Of a stretch of DNA of 64,000 nucleotides, positions 26,448 through 35,207 are shown one piece after another. The notes under the pieces were generated by a model, which worked only from the letters and a program-made list of their open reading frames with translations, was not told where the DNA came from and searched no databases. Position numbers and translations under genes: made by a program. Origin of the DNA: Mucilaginibacter terrigena (GTDB lineage Bacteria > Bacteroidota > Bacteroidia > Sphingobacteriales > Sphingobacteriaceae); assembly GCF_004168255.1 (NCBI RefSeq), contig NZ_SEWG01000006.1, positions 162,652-226,651 on the forward strand, written 5' to 3'. Within the stretch, counting starts at the first letter, position 1, and each line of letters opens with the position of its first letter.

Positions 26448-26455
26448 TATCTTTG
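26448..26455 (+). promoter_or_regulatory. -7 element (TATCTTTG) of the GHL10 gene
   Basis: TAnnTTTG match 27 bases before the ATG. The rest of 26231-26440 is AT-rich intergenic DNA with an AGCCC/GGGCT hairpin near 26339-26370 and no gene. Confidence 0.45.
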
Positions 26456-26481
26456 GAACTTTAAAATAAAATATCCGCTTA

Positions 26482-28029
26482 ATGCTTTTCTATAAACGCT
26501 TACTTATTACCATTTTTCTTTCTGTTATATATTCCCTGTCAATAGCGCAAACATTTACCCCCGAGGAGGTTACACCCATAGAACCCAAACGCGAGTTTAG
26601 GGGCGTGTGGATAGCAACAGTGGTAAACCTTGACTGGCCAACTAACGCCAGGGCACCGGCCGAAGCACAGAAAAGAGACCTGCTAAATCAATTAAATTTT
26701 CACCAGCAAACGGGTATTAACGCGGTAATGTTCCAGGTAAGGCCTGCTGCCGATGCTTTTTACGCCAAAAGCCGCGAACCATGGTCAAAGTATTTGACCG
26801 GTAAACAGGGGCAAGAGCCCGGCTACGACCCTTTAGAGTTTGCAACTGCCGAAGCCCATAAGCGTGGTATTGAACTGCACGCCTGGTTTAACCCTTATCG
26901 TGCAACGTTCGATAATAAGTTTTTTACCATTGCACCAAACCATATTACCCGCACTAAACCCGAGTGGTTTTTTATTTACGAAGGTATAAAGTTGTTTAAC
27001 CCGGGTATCCCCGAGGTGCGCGAATACATTGTGCAGGTGATACTTGATGTGGTGAAGAATTATGATGTAGACGGCATACATATGGACGATTACTTTTACC
27101 CTTACCCGGTAAGGGGGCAGGTAATAAACGATGCCGAAACGTTTGCCGAATATGGCGGGGACTTTGATAATATTAAGGACTGGCGAAGGGACAACGTAGA
27201 TAAACTGGTGCACATGCTGGCCGACAGCATACATAAATATAAACCCCACATGAAGTTTGGCATAAGCCCTTTTGGGATATGGGCAAACAAAAGCCAGCAC
27301 CCTGATGGCTCTGAAACCAACGGAGGGTCGTCATACATTGAAAACTTTGCCGATACCCGTAAATGGATGCAGGAAGGTTGGATAGACTATATAAACCCGC
27401 AGATATACTGGCATATTGGCTACCGCCTGGCGGCTTTTGATACGCTTTTAAACTGGTGGAGCAACAATACCTACAACAGGCACTTATATATTGGCCAGGG
27501 GCCCTATCGTTTTTACGAGCAGCGCAGCCCTGCTTATAAAAATCCATCGGAGATACCCAACCAGATCCGTTTGATAAGGGCCAACCCAAGGGCGCAGGGG
27601 AGCGTGTTCTTCCGGTCGCAATCGCTTATGGCCAATGCCAACCATTTGGTTGATACCTTAAAAAAAGATTTTTACCGCTATCCGGCATTACCGCCGCCAA
27701 TGCTTTGGCTGGATTCTATCCCGCCTAACGCGCCGCAAAATTTTATAGCTAAAGCCGAGAGCAAGGGTATTATGCTGAGATGGCAGGCGCCTTTACCGGC
27801 TGCTGACGCCGAACCGGTTTACGGGTATGTGATATACCGCTTTATGGAAGGCGAAAAATTTGACATGGCCGACCCCAAAAACATATTGCATATTCAGTAC
27901 GATACCACGGCGCTTTACATGGATACCAATGTTAAGCCCGGGCAAACCTATTATTATGTGGTAACCGCTTTAGACAGATTAAAGAACGAAAGCGACCGAT
28001 CGCCTGCTATGATGGTAATTGCCCCGTAA
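26482..28029 (+). CDS. GHL10/DUF187 family glycoside hydrolase-like lipoprotein or secreted protein
   Basis: A 515-residue exported protein with a signal peptide (about residues 1-22, ending SLSIAQ). The TIM-barrel signature of the YddW/GHL10 family is clear: EFRGVWIATVVNLDWPT, FQVRPAADAFYAK, HAWFNPYRATF, YDVDGIHMDDYFYPYP with the acidic pair, and KFGISPFGIWANK. A C-terminal fibronectin-III-like domain starts near 415 (PPNAPQNFIAKAESKGIMLRW). Some relatives are peptidoglycan-glycan hydrolases acting on denuded strands. The actual substrate here is not shown. Confidence 0.9.
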   Translation: MLFYKRLLITIFLSVIYSLSIAQTFTPEEVTPIEPKREFRGVWIATVVNLDWPTNARAPAEAQKRDLLNQLNFHQQTGINAVMFQVRPAADAFYAKSREPWSKYLTGKQGQEPGYDPLEFATAEAHKRGIELHAWFNPYRATFDNKFFTIAPNHITRTKPEWFFIYEGIKLFNPGIPEVREYIVQVILDVVKNYDVDGIHMDDYFYPYPVRGQVINDAETFAEYGGDFDNIKDWRRDNVDKLVHMLADSIHKYKPHMKFGISPFGIWANKSQHPDGSETNGGSSYIENFADTRKWMQEGWIDYINPQIYWHIGYRLAAFDTLLNWWSNNTYNRHLYIGQGPYRFYEQRSPAYKNPSEIPNQIRLIRANPRAQGSVFFRSQSLMANANHLVDTLKKDFYRYPALPPPMLWLDSIPPNAPQNFIAKAESKGIMLRWQAPLPAADAEPVYGYVIYRFMEGEKFDMADPKNILHIQYDTTALYMDTNVKPGQTYYYVVTALDRLKNESDRSPAMMVIAP

Positions 28030-28033
28030 GGTT

Positions 28034-28825
28034 TTACGGGGTTATAAGTCCGCGGGCCGTAAGTTCGTCGAGATGAATATCAAGCTCACTATCGCCCATA
28101 CCGTATATTTTTTCGTTAGCCCAAAATGCGGCGTAAATGCCGGGCCTGTCATGTGTGCCGCTGTTGTAAATATCCAGTAGCCTTTGCTGGATATAGTTTA
28201 AACCTTCGGCGTTAACCCGCAGGCGCTTTAAATGCGCTTCCATAGCGGGTTTAAGGCATTGCATATTCGCCCAGAATGTTGTGGAACTTAGCCAGGCCTG
28301 TAATTTAACAGCATTGCCGGCTACGTACAGGTCCCACGCTTCGGTGGCCAGTTCAAAATCATAGTCGCCCAGTTGTACGCGGGTGTTGTCAAACAGGGAT
28401 TCCAGTTGTTCGCCATTCAACTCGCCCATACCGCGAAAATCGCTTACGCCGGTAACCTCGGAAGGGCATATTAAATAAACGGCGGGGCCGGATAGGTTTG
28501 TTTGCTGCGATAGCAACATCATAACTCCCAGCAGGTTTACCTGGCAGTGCAGGTCAAACTCAAACCATAGGTTAATTTCCTCATAAGGCCCGCTAAGTTT
28601 TTCCAGCTGAGCAACCATACCCTCGTGGTAACGGTGGGGAGTTTCATCAAAGGTTTTACAAATAAAGGCTGAACGTTGCTGCCAAAAATTCGCTGAGGTT
28701 ATCCTTTCAGATACCGGTCCTTCAGATAATACTTCGCGCCAAACCATTACATCGCCGGCAATGCCGGTTTGTTCAAAACCGTATAATGTGGAATCGCCAT
28801 TAAGTACGTGGAGGATGGTGCTCAT
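28034..28825 (-). CDS. DUF1835 domain-containing protein
   Basis: 263 residues, cytoplasmic. The N-terminal DUF1835 motif STILHVLNGDSTLYGF and VWREVLSEGPVSE is characteristic. The C-terminal region (YIQQRLLDIYNSGTHDRPG) and YGMGDSELDIHLDELTARGLI resembles the accompanying helical domain. Function of the family is unknown. It is convergent with the GHL10 gene, with only 4 bases between the stop codons. Confidence 0.85.
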   Translation of the reverse strand: MSTILHVLNGDSTLYGFEQTGIAGDVMVWREVLSEGPVSERITSANFWQQRSAFICKTFDETPHRYHEGMVAQLEKLSGPYEEINLWFEFDLHCQVNLLGVMMLLSQQTNLSGPAVYLICPSEVTGVSDFRGMGELNGEQLESLFDNTRVQLGDYDFELATEAWDLYVAGNAVKLQAWLSSTTFWANMQCLKPAMEAHLKRLRVNAEGLNYIQQRLLDIYNSGTHDRPGIYAAFWANEKIYGMGDSELDIHLDELTARGLITP

Positions 28826-28900
28826 AAATATATTTTATACAGAACGCATAACAGGCATTAAAGTGTGGGCTTTTAGCATTTAAGGCAATTATCTTGAATA

Positions 28901-29290
28901 TTAGTTGGCCGGATTGTTACCAAATATATTGATCCCATCTATCAGGGTGAAGTGCTTGTCCTTAGTAAAAATGGCGAGTTGGTATTGTTTAGCAGTAGCC
29001 GCGATCCAAATATCATTTTCAGGGATCGGTTTACCTTTTAATAGCAGGTCGCTTTTAATAATTGCATATTGTTTGGCCGTTTCCGCATCCACCGGCAGGA
29101 ATTCGCATTCGCTTACAAACGATTGTATTTGCGATAGATGTTTTACGATATTTGAAGACCGGTAAGCTCCTAAATACAGTTCGCCCAAAGCTGCTGCGGG
29201 GAGGAAGATAAATTCTTGTGCATCTAATATCGACAATATATCGTGGTCGCCCTTAAACAGATCGATAATTATGCTTGTATCTAAAAGCAT
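28901..29290 (-). CDS. vapC: PIN-domain ribonuclease toxin (VapC-like)
   Basis: 129-residue PIN toxin. Acidic metal-binding residues are visible: Asp4 in MLLDTSIIIDLFKGD, Glu near 38 in LGELYLGA, Asp97 in IPENDIWIAA and Asp115 in FTKDKHF. The order matches FitB/VapC-type tRNA-cleaving enzymes. The start codon overlaps the antitoxin stop by one base (TAATG), so translation is coupled. The upstream 74-residue gene is the expected antitoxin. Confidence 0.92.
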   Translation of the reverse strand: MLLDTSIIIDLFKGDHDILSILDAQEFIFLPAAALGELYLGAYRSSNIVKHLSQIQSFVSECEFLPVDAETAKQYAIIKSDLLLKGKPIPENDIWIAATAKQYQLAIFTKDKHFTLIDGINIFGNNPAN

Positions 29291-29514
29291 TATTTCCAGT
29301 CTTCAGGATTTATATTTTCGCAGGAATTCTTAATTGCTAATTCTATTTCTTCGGCCTCTTTTTTAGTCCATATTCCGGCAAAATCCTTGAAACCGGTTTT
29401 GGGAGTTTCTTCTTTCAGCTTTTCAACAACACTTTCCAGTTTGGCCAATGCGGCGTCGCTATTTAATTTTAGCACCTCATCAATTATATGGAGTTTTCTT
29501 CCTTCAGTGTACAT
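29290..29514 (-). CDS. vapB: Antitoxin partner of the PIN toxin (VapB-like)
   Basis: 74 residues, acidic and helical, immediately upstream of vapC with a one-base TAATG overlap. Features: IIDEVLKLNSDAALAKLESVVEKL, then a C-terminal FAGIWTKKEAEEIELAIKNSCE typical of antitoxin tails that wrap the toxin. It lacks an obvious AbrB or RHH motif, so the DNA-binding type is unclear; identification rests mainly on position. Autoregulation is inferred. Confidence 0.8.
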   Translation of the reverse strand: MYTEGRKLHIIDEVLKLNSDAALAKLESVVEKLKEETPKTGFKDFAGIWTKKEAEEIELAIKNSCENINPEDWK

Positions 29515-29558
29515 AATATATGTATATACTCAAATTTACCTGATAAAATCCATATAAA

Positions 29559-29596
29559 CAAAAAACCCTCCTGACAATAGTCGGGAAGGCTTTCTA
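29559..29596 (-). terminator. Terminator after pdhB
   Basis: GCCTTCCCGAC / GTCAGGAGGGTTTTTT hairpin on the minus strand. Confidence 0.8.
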
Positions 29597-29615
29597 ATAT
29601 TCACAGTTGTTACTA

Positions 29616-30599
29616 TTATTTGCTAACGTACATTACTTCTTTTACGGCCTTTATCACACGCTCGGGGTTTGGCAGGTACTCCTGTATCAGGGTTGGCGCG
29701 TAAGGCAATGGAACGTCGCCGCCCATTATGCGCAGTACCGGTGCATCTAAATAATCAAACGCGTCTTTTTGTACTTTAAATGCTATTTCGGTGGCTATCG
29801 ATCCTAAAGGCCAGCTTTCTTCAACAATTACCAAACGGTTTGTTTTTTTAACCGAGTTGATAACGGTAGCATAATCGATAGGGCGTACAGTACGCAGGTC
29901 GATAACCTCGGCATGGATGCCTTCTTTTTCCAATTCGGCGGCAGCGGCGTTAACCACTTTCATGATCTTGCCGAAACCTACCAAAGTAACATCGCTGCCT
30001 TCTTTGGTTACGTTGGCTTTACCAATTTCGATATAATAGGTTTCTTCGGGTACTTCGCCTTTATCGCCATACATCAGTTCCGACTCCATAAAAATAACCG
30101 GGTCGGGATCAAGTATCGCCGATTTTAACAGGCCTTTTGCATCGTAAGGGTTTGATGGCACAACCACCTTTAAGCCCGGACAGTTTGCATACCAGTTTTC
30201 GAAACACTGGCTGTGCTGCGAACTTAGCATACCCGCGTTACCGGTTGGGCCGCGAAATACGATAGGCACCGAGAACTGGCCGCCGCTCATAGACATAATT
30301 TTGGCTGCGCCGTTGATGATCTGGTCGATAGCTACCAACGAGAAGTTGAACGTCATAAACTCGATAACCGGTTTTAAGCCGTTCATGGCCGAACCTATGC
30401 CTATGCCGGCAAAGCCCAATTCAGAGATAGGCGTATCAATAACACGTTTGGCACCGAATTCATCAAGCATACCCTGGCTTACTTTATAAGCGCCGTTATA
30501 TTCGGCAACTTCTTCGCCCATTAGGTATATGTTTTCATCCTTGCGCATTTCTTCCTGCATGGCTTCCCTTAGCGCTTCCCTGAATTGTATTTCTCTCAT
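29616..30599 (-). CDS. pdhB: Pyruvate dehydrogenase E1 component, beta subunit
   Basis: Forms the ThDP-binding E1 heterotetramer with PdhA. The 327-residue protein shows the E1-beta pattern: REIQFREALREAMQEEM, GEEVAEYNGAYKVSQG, ISELGFAGIGIGSAMNGLKPV, MTFNFSLVAIDQIINGAAK and VIVEESWPLGSIATEIA. A transketolase-C domain occupies about 195-327. Unusually it stands alone; no pdhA, E2 or E3 gene is adjacent, though Bacteroidota often scatter these genes. It has a consensus promoter (30631-30660) and its own terminator. Confidence 0.94.
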   Translation of the reverse strand: MREIQFREALREAMQEEMRKDENIYLMGEEVAEYNGAYKVSQGMLDEFGAKRVIDTPISELGFAGIGIGSAMNGLKPVIEFMTFNFSLVAIDQIINGAAKIMSMSGGQFSVPIVFRGPTGNAGMLSSQHSQCFENWYANCPGLKVVVPSNPYDAKGLLKSAILDPDPVIFMESELMYGDKGEVPEETYYIEIGKANVTKEGSDVTLVGFGKIMKVVNAAAAELEKEGIHAEVIDLRTVRPIDYATVINSVKKTNRLVIVEESWPLGSIATEIAFKVQKDAFDYLDAPVLRIMGGDVPLPYAPTLIQEYLPNPERVIKAVKEVMYVSK

Positions 30600-30630
30600 T
30601 ATGTTGTTAAAATGAAGTTTTTTACGACCG

Positions 30631-30660
30631 CAAATATAATCACTAAAGTGTAAAATACAA
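30631..30660 (-). promoter_or_regulatory. Consensus promoter of pdhB
   Basis: On the minus strand TTG (30660-30658), 19-base spacer, TATATTTG (30638-30631). The predicted start gives a leader of about 25 bases. Confidence 0.65.
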
Positions 30661-30725
30661 TCGCGTAAAGGTACTATAAGTATTTATGTATTATTTGTTA
30701 CATTGTGCTAACTAAACCAAGCCTA

Positions 30726-32624
30726 ATGAAATTTCCATCAGTTAAAAACCTGGCCCAGGGTGCGCTTATCACTATCAAACGTTTCCCGTTCGAAGTACTG
30801 TTCGCACTGGCAGGTACTATAGCCGGTACCGTTAAAATTGAATTAACGTTACTAAACCGCGTCAACGAAAGCTGGTGCGCGCGCACCATAATGATAGCCA
30901 ACTTAGGGTTGCTGCTTAGCTTATCGGCATCGTTATACAGCGAGAGCAAGGGTATAACCGGCAGTAAAAAAATGCTGCTAAGGCTTACTGCGGCAGTATT
31001 GGCTATCCTGTTGATATTTATTATAAACCCCGGCGAGCGCGAATCTGATTACATCAGGTTCTTTCTGTTCAGCTTGTCGTTTCACCTGCTGGTTGCTTTT
31101 GCTGCCTTTACCGTTAAAGGGCACATACAGGGCTTTTGGCAATTTAACAAAACGCTTTTTTTACGATTTTTAACCAGTGCCTTATATAGCGCAGTTTTAT
31201 TTCTGGGCCTTGCCGCAGCTATTGGCGCCATGAACTTTTTGTTCAATTTTAAATTTGAGTGGGATACCTTTGCCATTTTGTGGGCGTGGATAGTCGGCAT
31301 GTTCAGCACCCTGTTCTTTCTTTCGGGGGTGCCCGCTGATATTCATGGGCTGGATGAGGATTTTAGCTATCCTAAAGGGTTAAAAGTATTTACGCAGTAT
31401 GTTTTGATTCCGCTGGCTACGGTTTATGTAGCTATACTGCTGGCTTATGAAATAAAAATCCTGGTGCAATGGCAACTGCCCAAAGGCATGGTGTCGCATC
31501 TGATATTAGGTTACGCCGTTTTTGGGATATTATCGCTATTGCTTGTTTACCCCATACGCGAACAGGAAGAAAACAAATGGCTTAAAACCTACACGCGCAG
31601 CTTTTACTTTTTACTGATACCCTTGCTTGGTTTATTATTTACCGCAGCGGGTACCCGTGTGTTTCGTTATGGTATTACCGAGATGCGCTACTTTTTGATA
31701 TTGCTGGCCTGCTGGCTGCTGTTTATCACAATTTATTTTTTAGTCACAAAAAAGCAGAACATTAAGCTGATCCCAATTTCGTTATCAATAGTAACACTCT
31801 TTTCTATCTACGGCCCTCAAAGCGCTTTCCGGGTATCCATGTTTTCGCAAAGGCGGGTACTGGTAGAGGTATTTAAAAAGAATAATGCTTTTAAGGATGG
31901 CAGACTTACGCCGGTTGACAGTGTGAAGATCAGCAGAAAGGATGGTAACAAAGCCGTGGCTACTTTAGATTACCTTATCGCTAAACACGATCTTACGTCC
32001 CTTCAGCCCTATTTTAAAGAGGACCTGGGCAAAGTGTCGGATTCGCTATCAAAAATAAAATACACGGGGAGCGTGATCAGGATAGGAAGCATGTCTGATT
32101 ATGAGCTGCGCTATGCAAAATTAGAATGGGCCAAAAAGCGGTTGGGGTTAGGTCCGTTTTCTCAATATGGAGGAGATGAGGATGAGGTAGATGCGCCCGC
32201 AAAAATTAACGGATATACCTTCGCAAACAGGATAGATGATGTGCATACGGTTAGAAACTATGATTACATGGTGGATATTTACGGAACCGGTAGCGACACG
32301 GCTGCCTATACGGTTGATGGCATTGCAATAAAGAAAATAGGTAACGGCGATGGTATTTATACGTTGCAGTTAAACAACCAAACGACATCTTTTAATATAC
32401 GGCCATATTTGGATAGCTTGATAGATGCTAAAGCAATAAAGGCCTATAGCACTCTTAATAAGCAGTCGTCTGATGCTTATGTACTGCCGGATGATAAATT
32501 GGTTTTTACCAAAGAAACCAAAGACTTTGGCGTTACACTAAAAGTTGACAGGATAGGTTTCAGTAAAATAAAAACTATCCAGATCAATTATATTCACGCT
32601 TATTACTTAATTAAACGGAAGTAA
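30726..32624 (+). CDS. DUF4153 family polytopic membrane protein
   Basis: 632 residues from ATG 30726 (MKFPSVKNLAQGALITIKRFPFEV). The N-terminal two thirds has about ten to twelve hydrophobic segments; the C-terminal 240 residues are soluble (from SVKISRKDGNKAVATLDYL to FSKIKTIQINYIHAYYLIKRK). The early segment RFPFEVLFALAGTIAGTVKIE and SYPKGLKVFTQYVLIPLATVY are typical for DUF4153. Function is unknown. The upstream in-frame GTG at 30705 is less likely. The 3' end overlaps the convergent M23 gene by 14 bases. Confidence 0.87.
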   Translation: MKFPSVKNLAQGALITIKRFPFEVLFALAGTIAGTVKIELTLLNRVNESWCARTIMIANLGLLLSLSASLYSESKGITGSKKMLLRLTAAVLAILLIFIINPGERESDYIRFFLFSLSFHLLVAFAAFTVKGHIQGFWQFNKTLFLRFLTSALYSAVLFLGLAAAIGAMNFLFNFKFEWDTFAILWAWIVGMFSTLFFLSGVPADIHGLDEDFSYPKGLKVFTQYVLIPLATVYVAILLAYEIKILVQWQLPKGMVSHLILGYAVFGILSLLLVYPIREQEENKWLKTYTRSFYFLLIPLLGLLFTAAGTRVFRYGITEMRYFLILLACWLLFITIYFLVTKKQNIKLIPISLSIVTLFSIYGPQSAFRVSMFSQRRVLVEVFKKNNAFKDGRLTPVDSVKISRKDGNKAVATLDYLIAKHDLTSLQPYFKEDLGKVSDSLSKIKYTGSVIRIGSMSDYELRYAKLEWAKKRLGLGPFSQYGGDEDEVDAPAKINGYTFANRIDDVHTVRNYDYMVDIYGTGSDTAAYTVDGIAIKKIGNGDGIYTLQLNNQTTSFNIRPYLDSLIDAKAIKAYSTLNKQSSDAYVLPDDKLVFTKETKDFGVTLKVDRIGFSKIKTIQINYIHAYYLIKRK

Positions 32625-33321
32625 CCGGGAATCCCGAAAATCGCAATATCAAATTCGGATCGGGGATATTCATCAGGTATTCCGCTTTGCGCGAGTAGCG
32701 GCCAACGCCGGGGTAATCGCCCTGCGCATCTCCAATATCCAGCATCAGCTGAAAGTGCAGATGTGGCGGCCAGCGCCCGTTTTCGGTAGCGTTGCCTAAA
32801 GTGGCTATCTGCTGGTTTGTGTTGATGGCTTGCCCATCCGCTAAGCCAGCCAGGCTTTCGCGGCTTAAATGCCCGTATAAGCTATACATTGTAAGGCCAT
32901 CCAGGTTATGCTGTAAAATGATGGTAGGGCCATAATCGCCAAAGTTATCGTTATCGGCAAAGCTGTGTACCGTTCCTTCCAGTGGGGAATATACCGGTGT
33001 GCCCGCCTCGCCCCAGATATCTACACCCAGGTGCAGGCGGCGGGGTTCGTCTTCGGTATCAAATAAGGTGCTGCGGGTGTAAATGGTGCGGTGTTCCATG
33101 TAGCCGCCAATGCCATAGCGGCAATGGTTATCAGCAAGCTTTTTATCAATCCATCGGCTAAACGAGGCAGTATCGGCAACCAGTTCTTCGGTTAATGCTG
33201 TGTTGGCCGCGGTAAGGTCAAGCGGGTATAGCTTATCGCTTTTAGCGTCAAAGTCCACCAATTTGCCTATGGCAACGGGGCAGACTTTGATATGAGCTGC
33301 TAATTTATCGGTAGCAAGCAT
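32611..33321 (-). CDS. M23 family metallopeptidase domain protein, apparently cytoplasmic
   Basis: 236 residues. LytM-type catalytic features are present: HLGVDIWGEAGTPVYSP (His-x3-Asp), MYSLYGHLS and the HLHFQLM motif. Such enzymes normally cleave peptidoglycan peptides, but no signal peptide is visible here (MLATDKLAAHIKVCPV), so it may be exported otherwise or act on another substrate. It lies 6 bases after rbfA and is surely co-transcribed with it. Confidence 0.85.
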   Translation of the reverse strand: MLATDKLAAHIKVCPVAIGKLVDFDAKSDKLYPLDLTAANTALTEELVADTASFSRWIDKKLADNHCRYGIGGYMEHRTIYTRSTLFDTEDEPRRLHLGVDIWGEAGTPVYSPLEGTVHSFADNDNFGDYGPTIILQHNLDGLTMYSLYGHLSRESLAGLADGQAINTNQQIATLGNATENGRWPPHLHFQLMLDIGDAQGDYPGVGRYSRKAEYLMNIPDPNLILRFSGFPVTSV

Positions 33322-33327
33322 GGCGTA

Positions 33328-33705
33328 TTAATTCTCTTCGGTATCGGGCTGGCGTGGCTCGTGGCTTATCTTATCGAAGATTTTCTCCATACGTTCTACA
33401 TATTCGCTGGTATCATCAACAAAAAACTCCAGCTGGGGGATTATTCTCACCTGGTCTTTAATGCGGGCACCAAGTTTGTAACGTATTTCTGATGCGTGCA
33501 ATTTTATGGCCTGCAGGGCGGTTTGGTTATCTGTATTGTTAAAAAAACTGAGGAATACACGGGCGATGGCCAAATCGGGCGTAACCCGCACCTTGGTAAT
33601 GGTAACCAGTGTATGCGGAAGATAATTCATCCCCTCGCGTTGAAATATTGCGGCCAGGTCCTGCTGTATTACCCCGGCAAATTTTTGCTGACGTTTAGAT
33701 TCCAT
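33328..33705 (-). CDS. rbfA: Ribosome-binding factor A
   Basis: KH-fold 30S maturation factor. 125 residues with the family features KRQQKFAGVIQQDLAAIF, ITKVRVTPDLAIARVFLSFF, LHASEIRYKLGARIKDQVRI and IPQLEFFVDDTSEYVERMEKI. The C-terminus is a short acidic tail. It is upstream of the M23 gene (6 bases). The preceding permease gene is separated by 264 bases that hold a long inverted repeat. Confidence 0.95.
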   Translation of the reverse strand: MESKRQQKFAGVIQQDLAAIFQREGMNYLPHTLVTITKVRVTPDLAIARVFLSFFNNTDNQTALQAIKLHASEIRYKLGARIKDQVRIIPQLEFFVDDTSEYVERMEKIFDKISHEPRQPDTEEN

Positions 33706-33821
33706 AGTATTTAGTAACGCTGCTTAGGCGAATGAGTTTGAATTTTATTTGGCGAAGGTAATGGTTAAAGCTAATGAATTGAAAATAGCCTGCAAAATTG
33801 TGTTAGTAAAAAGGCCGCACC

Positions 33822-33945
33822 GCAATTACTCACCCCGGCATCGCTTCGCTGGCCGACCCTCTCTGCTGCGCAAAGAGGGTAAAAAAAAGAATATTCAGCT
33901 CCCCCCTCTTTGCGCAGCAGAGAGGGGGGAGGGGGTGAGTCAACC
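33822..33945. repeat. Large inverted repeat between rbfA and the permease gene
   Basis: Arms CTCACCCC...CCTCTCTGCTGCGCAAAGAGGG (33822-33880) and CCCTCTTTGCGCAGCAGAGAGG...GGGGGTGAG (33903-33941) are inverted copies separated by about 25 AT-rich bases. A nested GCATCGCTTCGCTGGC segment is present only in the left arm. It belongs to the G-run/C-run palindromic family of this genome. Confidence 0.7.
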
Positions 33946-33969
33946 TGCGAACAGGCAACTTTTAACCCC

Positions 33970-35196
33970 TTACAGATCTTGCTTTATCTCGTTAAGCCGT
34001 TTAACGCTTAAGCTGGAACTGATGCCCGAGGCGATAACCGCTATAATGGTTACCGTTAAAAACACCAGGCCGATATCGCCCAATTTAAAGGCTACAGGGT
34101 AGGCGTCCAGCACAGACATGGCCGAGCCCATTTTAATAAGGCCAAACTGCTGTTGTATAAAACAAATAATTAGCCCAAGGGAAAGGCCGGCTATGCACCC
34201 TATCACTGATATCATCATGCCTTCGAAAAAAAAGATCCCTTGTATAAGCCTTTTATTGGCGCCCAAACTGGTTAAAATGGCAATGTCTTTACGCTTATCT
34301 ATCACCAGCATAGTTAGCGAGCCTATGATGTTGAAAATAGCGATGATGAGCACAAACGTTAGGATCATAAAAATAGACCACCGCTCGTAATTGATGGTTT
34401 TATAAAGCTCGGTGTTTTGCTCTTTGCGGTTGCGTACCGTAAAATCTTTTCCAATTTTTTCCTGTATCGCTTCCTGCGCTTCGGCAAGGTCGGTGCCTTT
34501 TTTATAATTTATTTCTATGGATGATACCTTATTTGGCTCGTCGAGCAGGTCGCGGGTAAACTCGATAGGGGTGATGATGAAATCGTCAAAATCCTGCTGG
34601 ATGCCAAACACCCCCGATGGATGTATGGACCGGAAGACAAAATCGTTCATCGGATCGGGCGAGTTACCCGCGTTGCGCCTTGGCGAAAATATTTGCAGTG
34701 ATACAAATTGGTTTTTTAAGCTTACACCCAGGTTGCCCTGCACGGTAGCGCCAATAACAGCAAGGTTTTGCCCCTTATCTTTTAGCGTAAACGAGCCGAA
34801 CTGTATAGTGCTATCCAGTTGCCGCCCTTTTAAAAAATCATCGCTTACTCCCTTTATGGTGCCAATAAACGACCTGTCGGCATATCTTATCAGCGCTTTT
34901 TCCTGTAATACCTGCGTATACGAAACCACACTTTTATCTTTACTCAGCGCTATAAAATAAGGCTCGTGCGGGTCAAACGTTTTACCCACGCGCGGCTCTA
35001 TTTTTAGCTCGGGTGTAAAGTTGCTGTATAACGATAAGATAACTTTCTCCAGCCCGTTAAACACCGAAAGGATGATGATCAATGCCGCGCTGCCAACCAA
35101 TACCCCCAGTATGGAAATCCCAGATATGATGTTGATGGCGTGGGTCTGTTTTTTAGAGAACAGGTACCTTTTGGCTATGTAGACGGAGGTGTTCAA
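33970..35196 (-). CDS. LolC/LolE-type ABC transporter permease
   Basis: 408 residues. The N-terminal VYIAKRYLFSKKQTHAINIISGISILGVLVG with first TM, a large periplasmic MacB-like domain (about 45-265), then three TMs in an FtsX domain (MILTFVLIIAIFNIIGSLTMLVIDKRKDIAILTSLGA and IQGIFFFEGMMISVIG) match lipoprotein-releasing permeases. The cognate ATPase (LolD) is not adjacent. A role in moving lipoproteins to the outer membrane is inferred from the family. It follows the MBL hydrolase gene by 11 bases. Confidence 0.88.
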   Translation of the reverse strand: MNTSVYIAKRYLFSKKQTHAINIISGISILGVLVGSAALIIILSVFNGLEKVILSLYSNFTPELKIEPRVGKTFDPHEPYFIALSKDKSVVSYTQVLQEKALIRYADRSFIGTIKGVSDDFLKGRQLDSTIQFGSFTLKDKGQNLAVIGATVQGNLGVSLKNQFVSLQIFSPRRNAGNSPDPMNDFVFRSIHPSGVFGIQQDFDDFIITPIEFTRDLLDEPNKVSSIEINYKKGTDLAEAQEAIQEKIGKDFTVRNRKEQNTELYKTINYERWSIFMILTFVLIIAIFNIIGSLTMLVIDKRKDIAILTSLGANKRLIQGIFFFEGMMISVIGCIAGLSLGLIICFIQQQFGLIKMGSAMSVLDAYPVAFKLGDIGLVFLTVTIIAVIASGISSSLSVKRLNEIKQDL

Positions 35197-35207
35197 ATGC
35201 TGTTGCT

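Noticed and set aside
28901..29514. Phage or integrative element marker
   Set aside because: The PIN toxin/antitoxin pair has no integrase, att repeat or shift in composition around it; it is treated as a stand-alone TA module.
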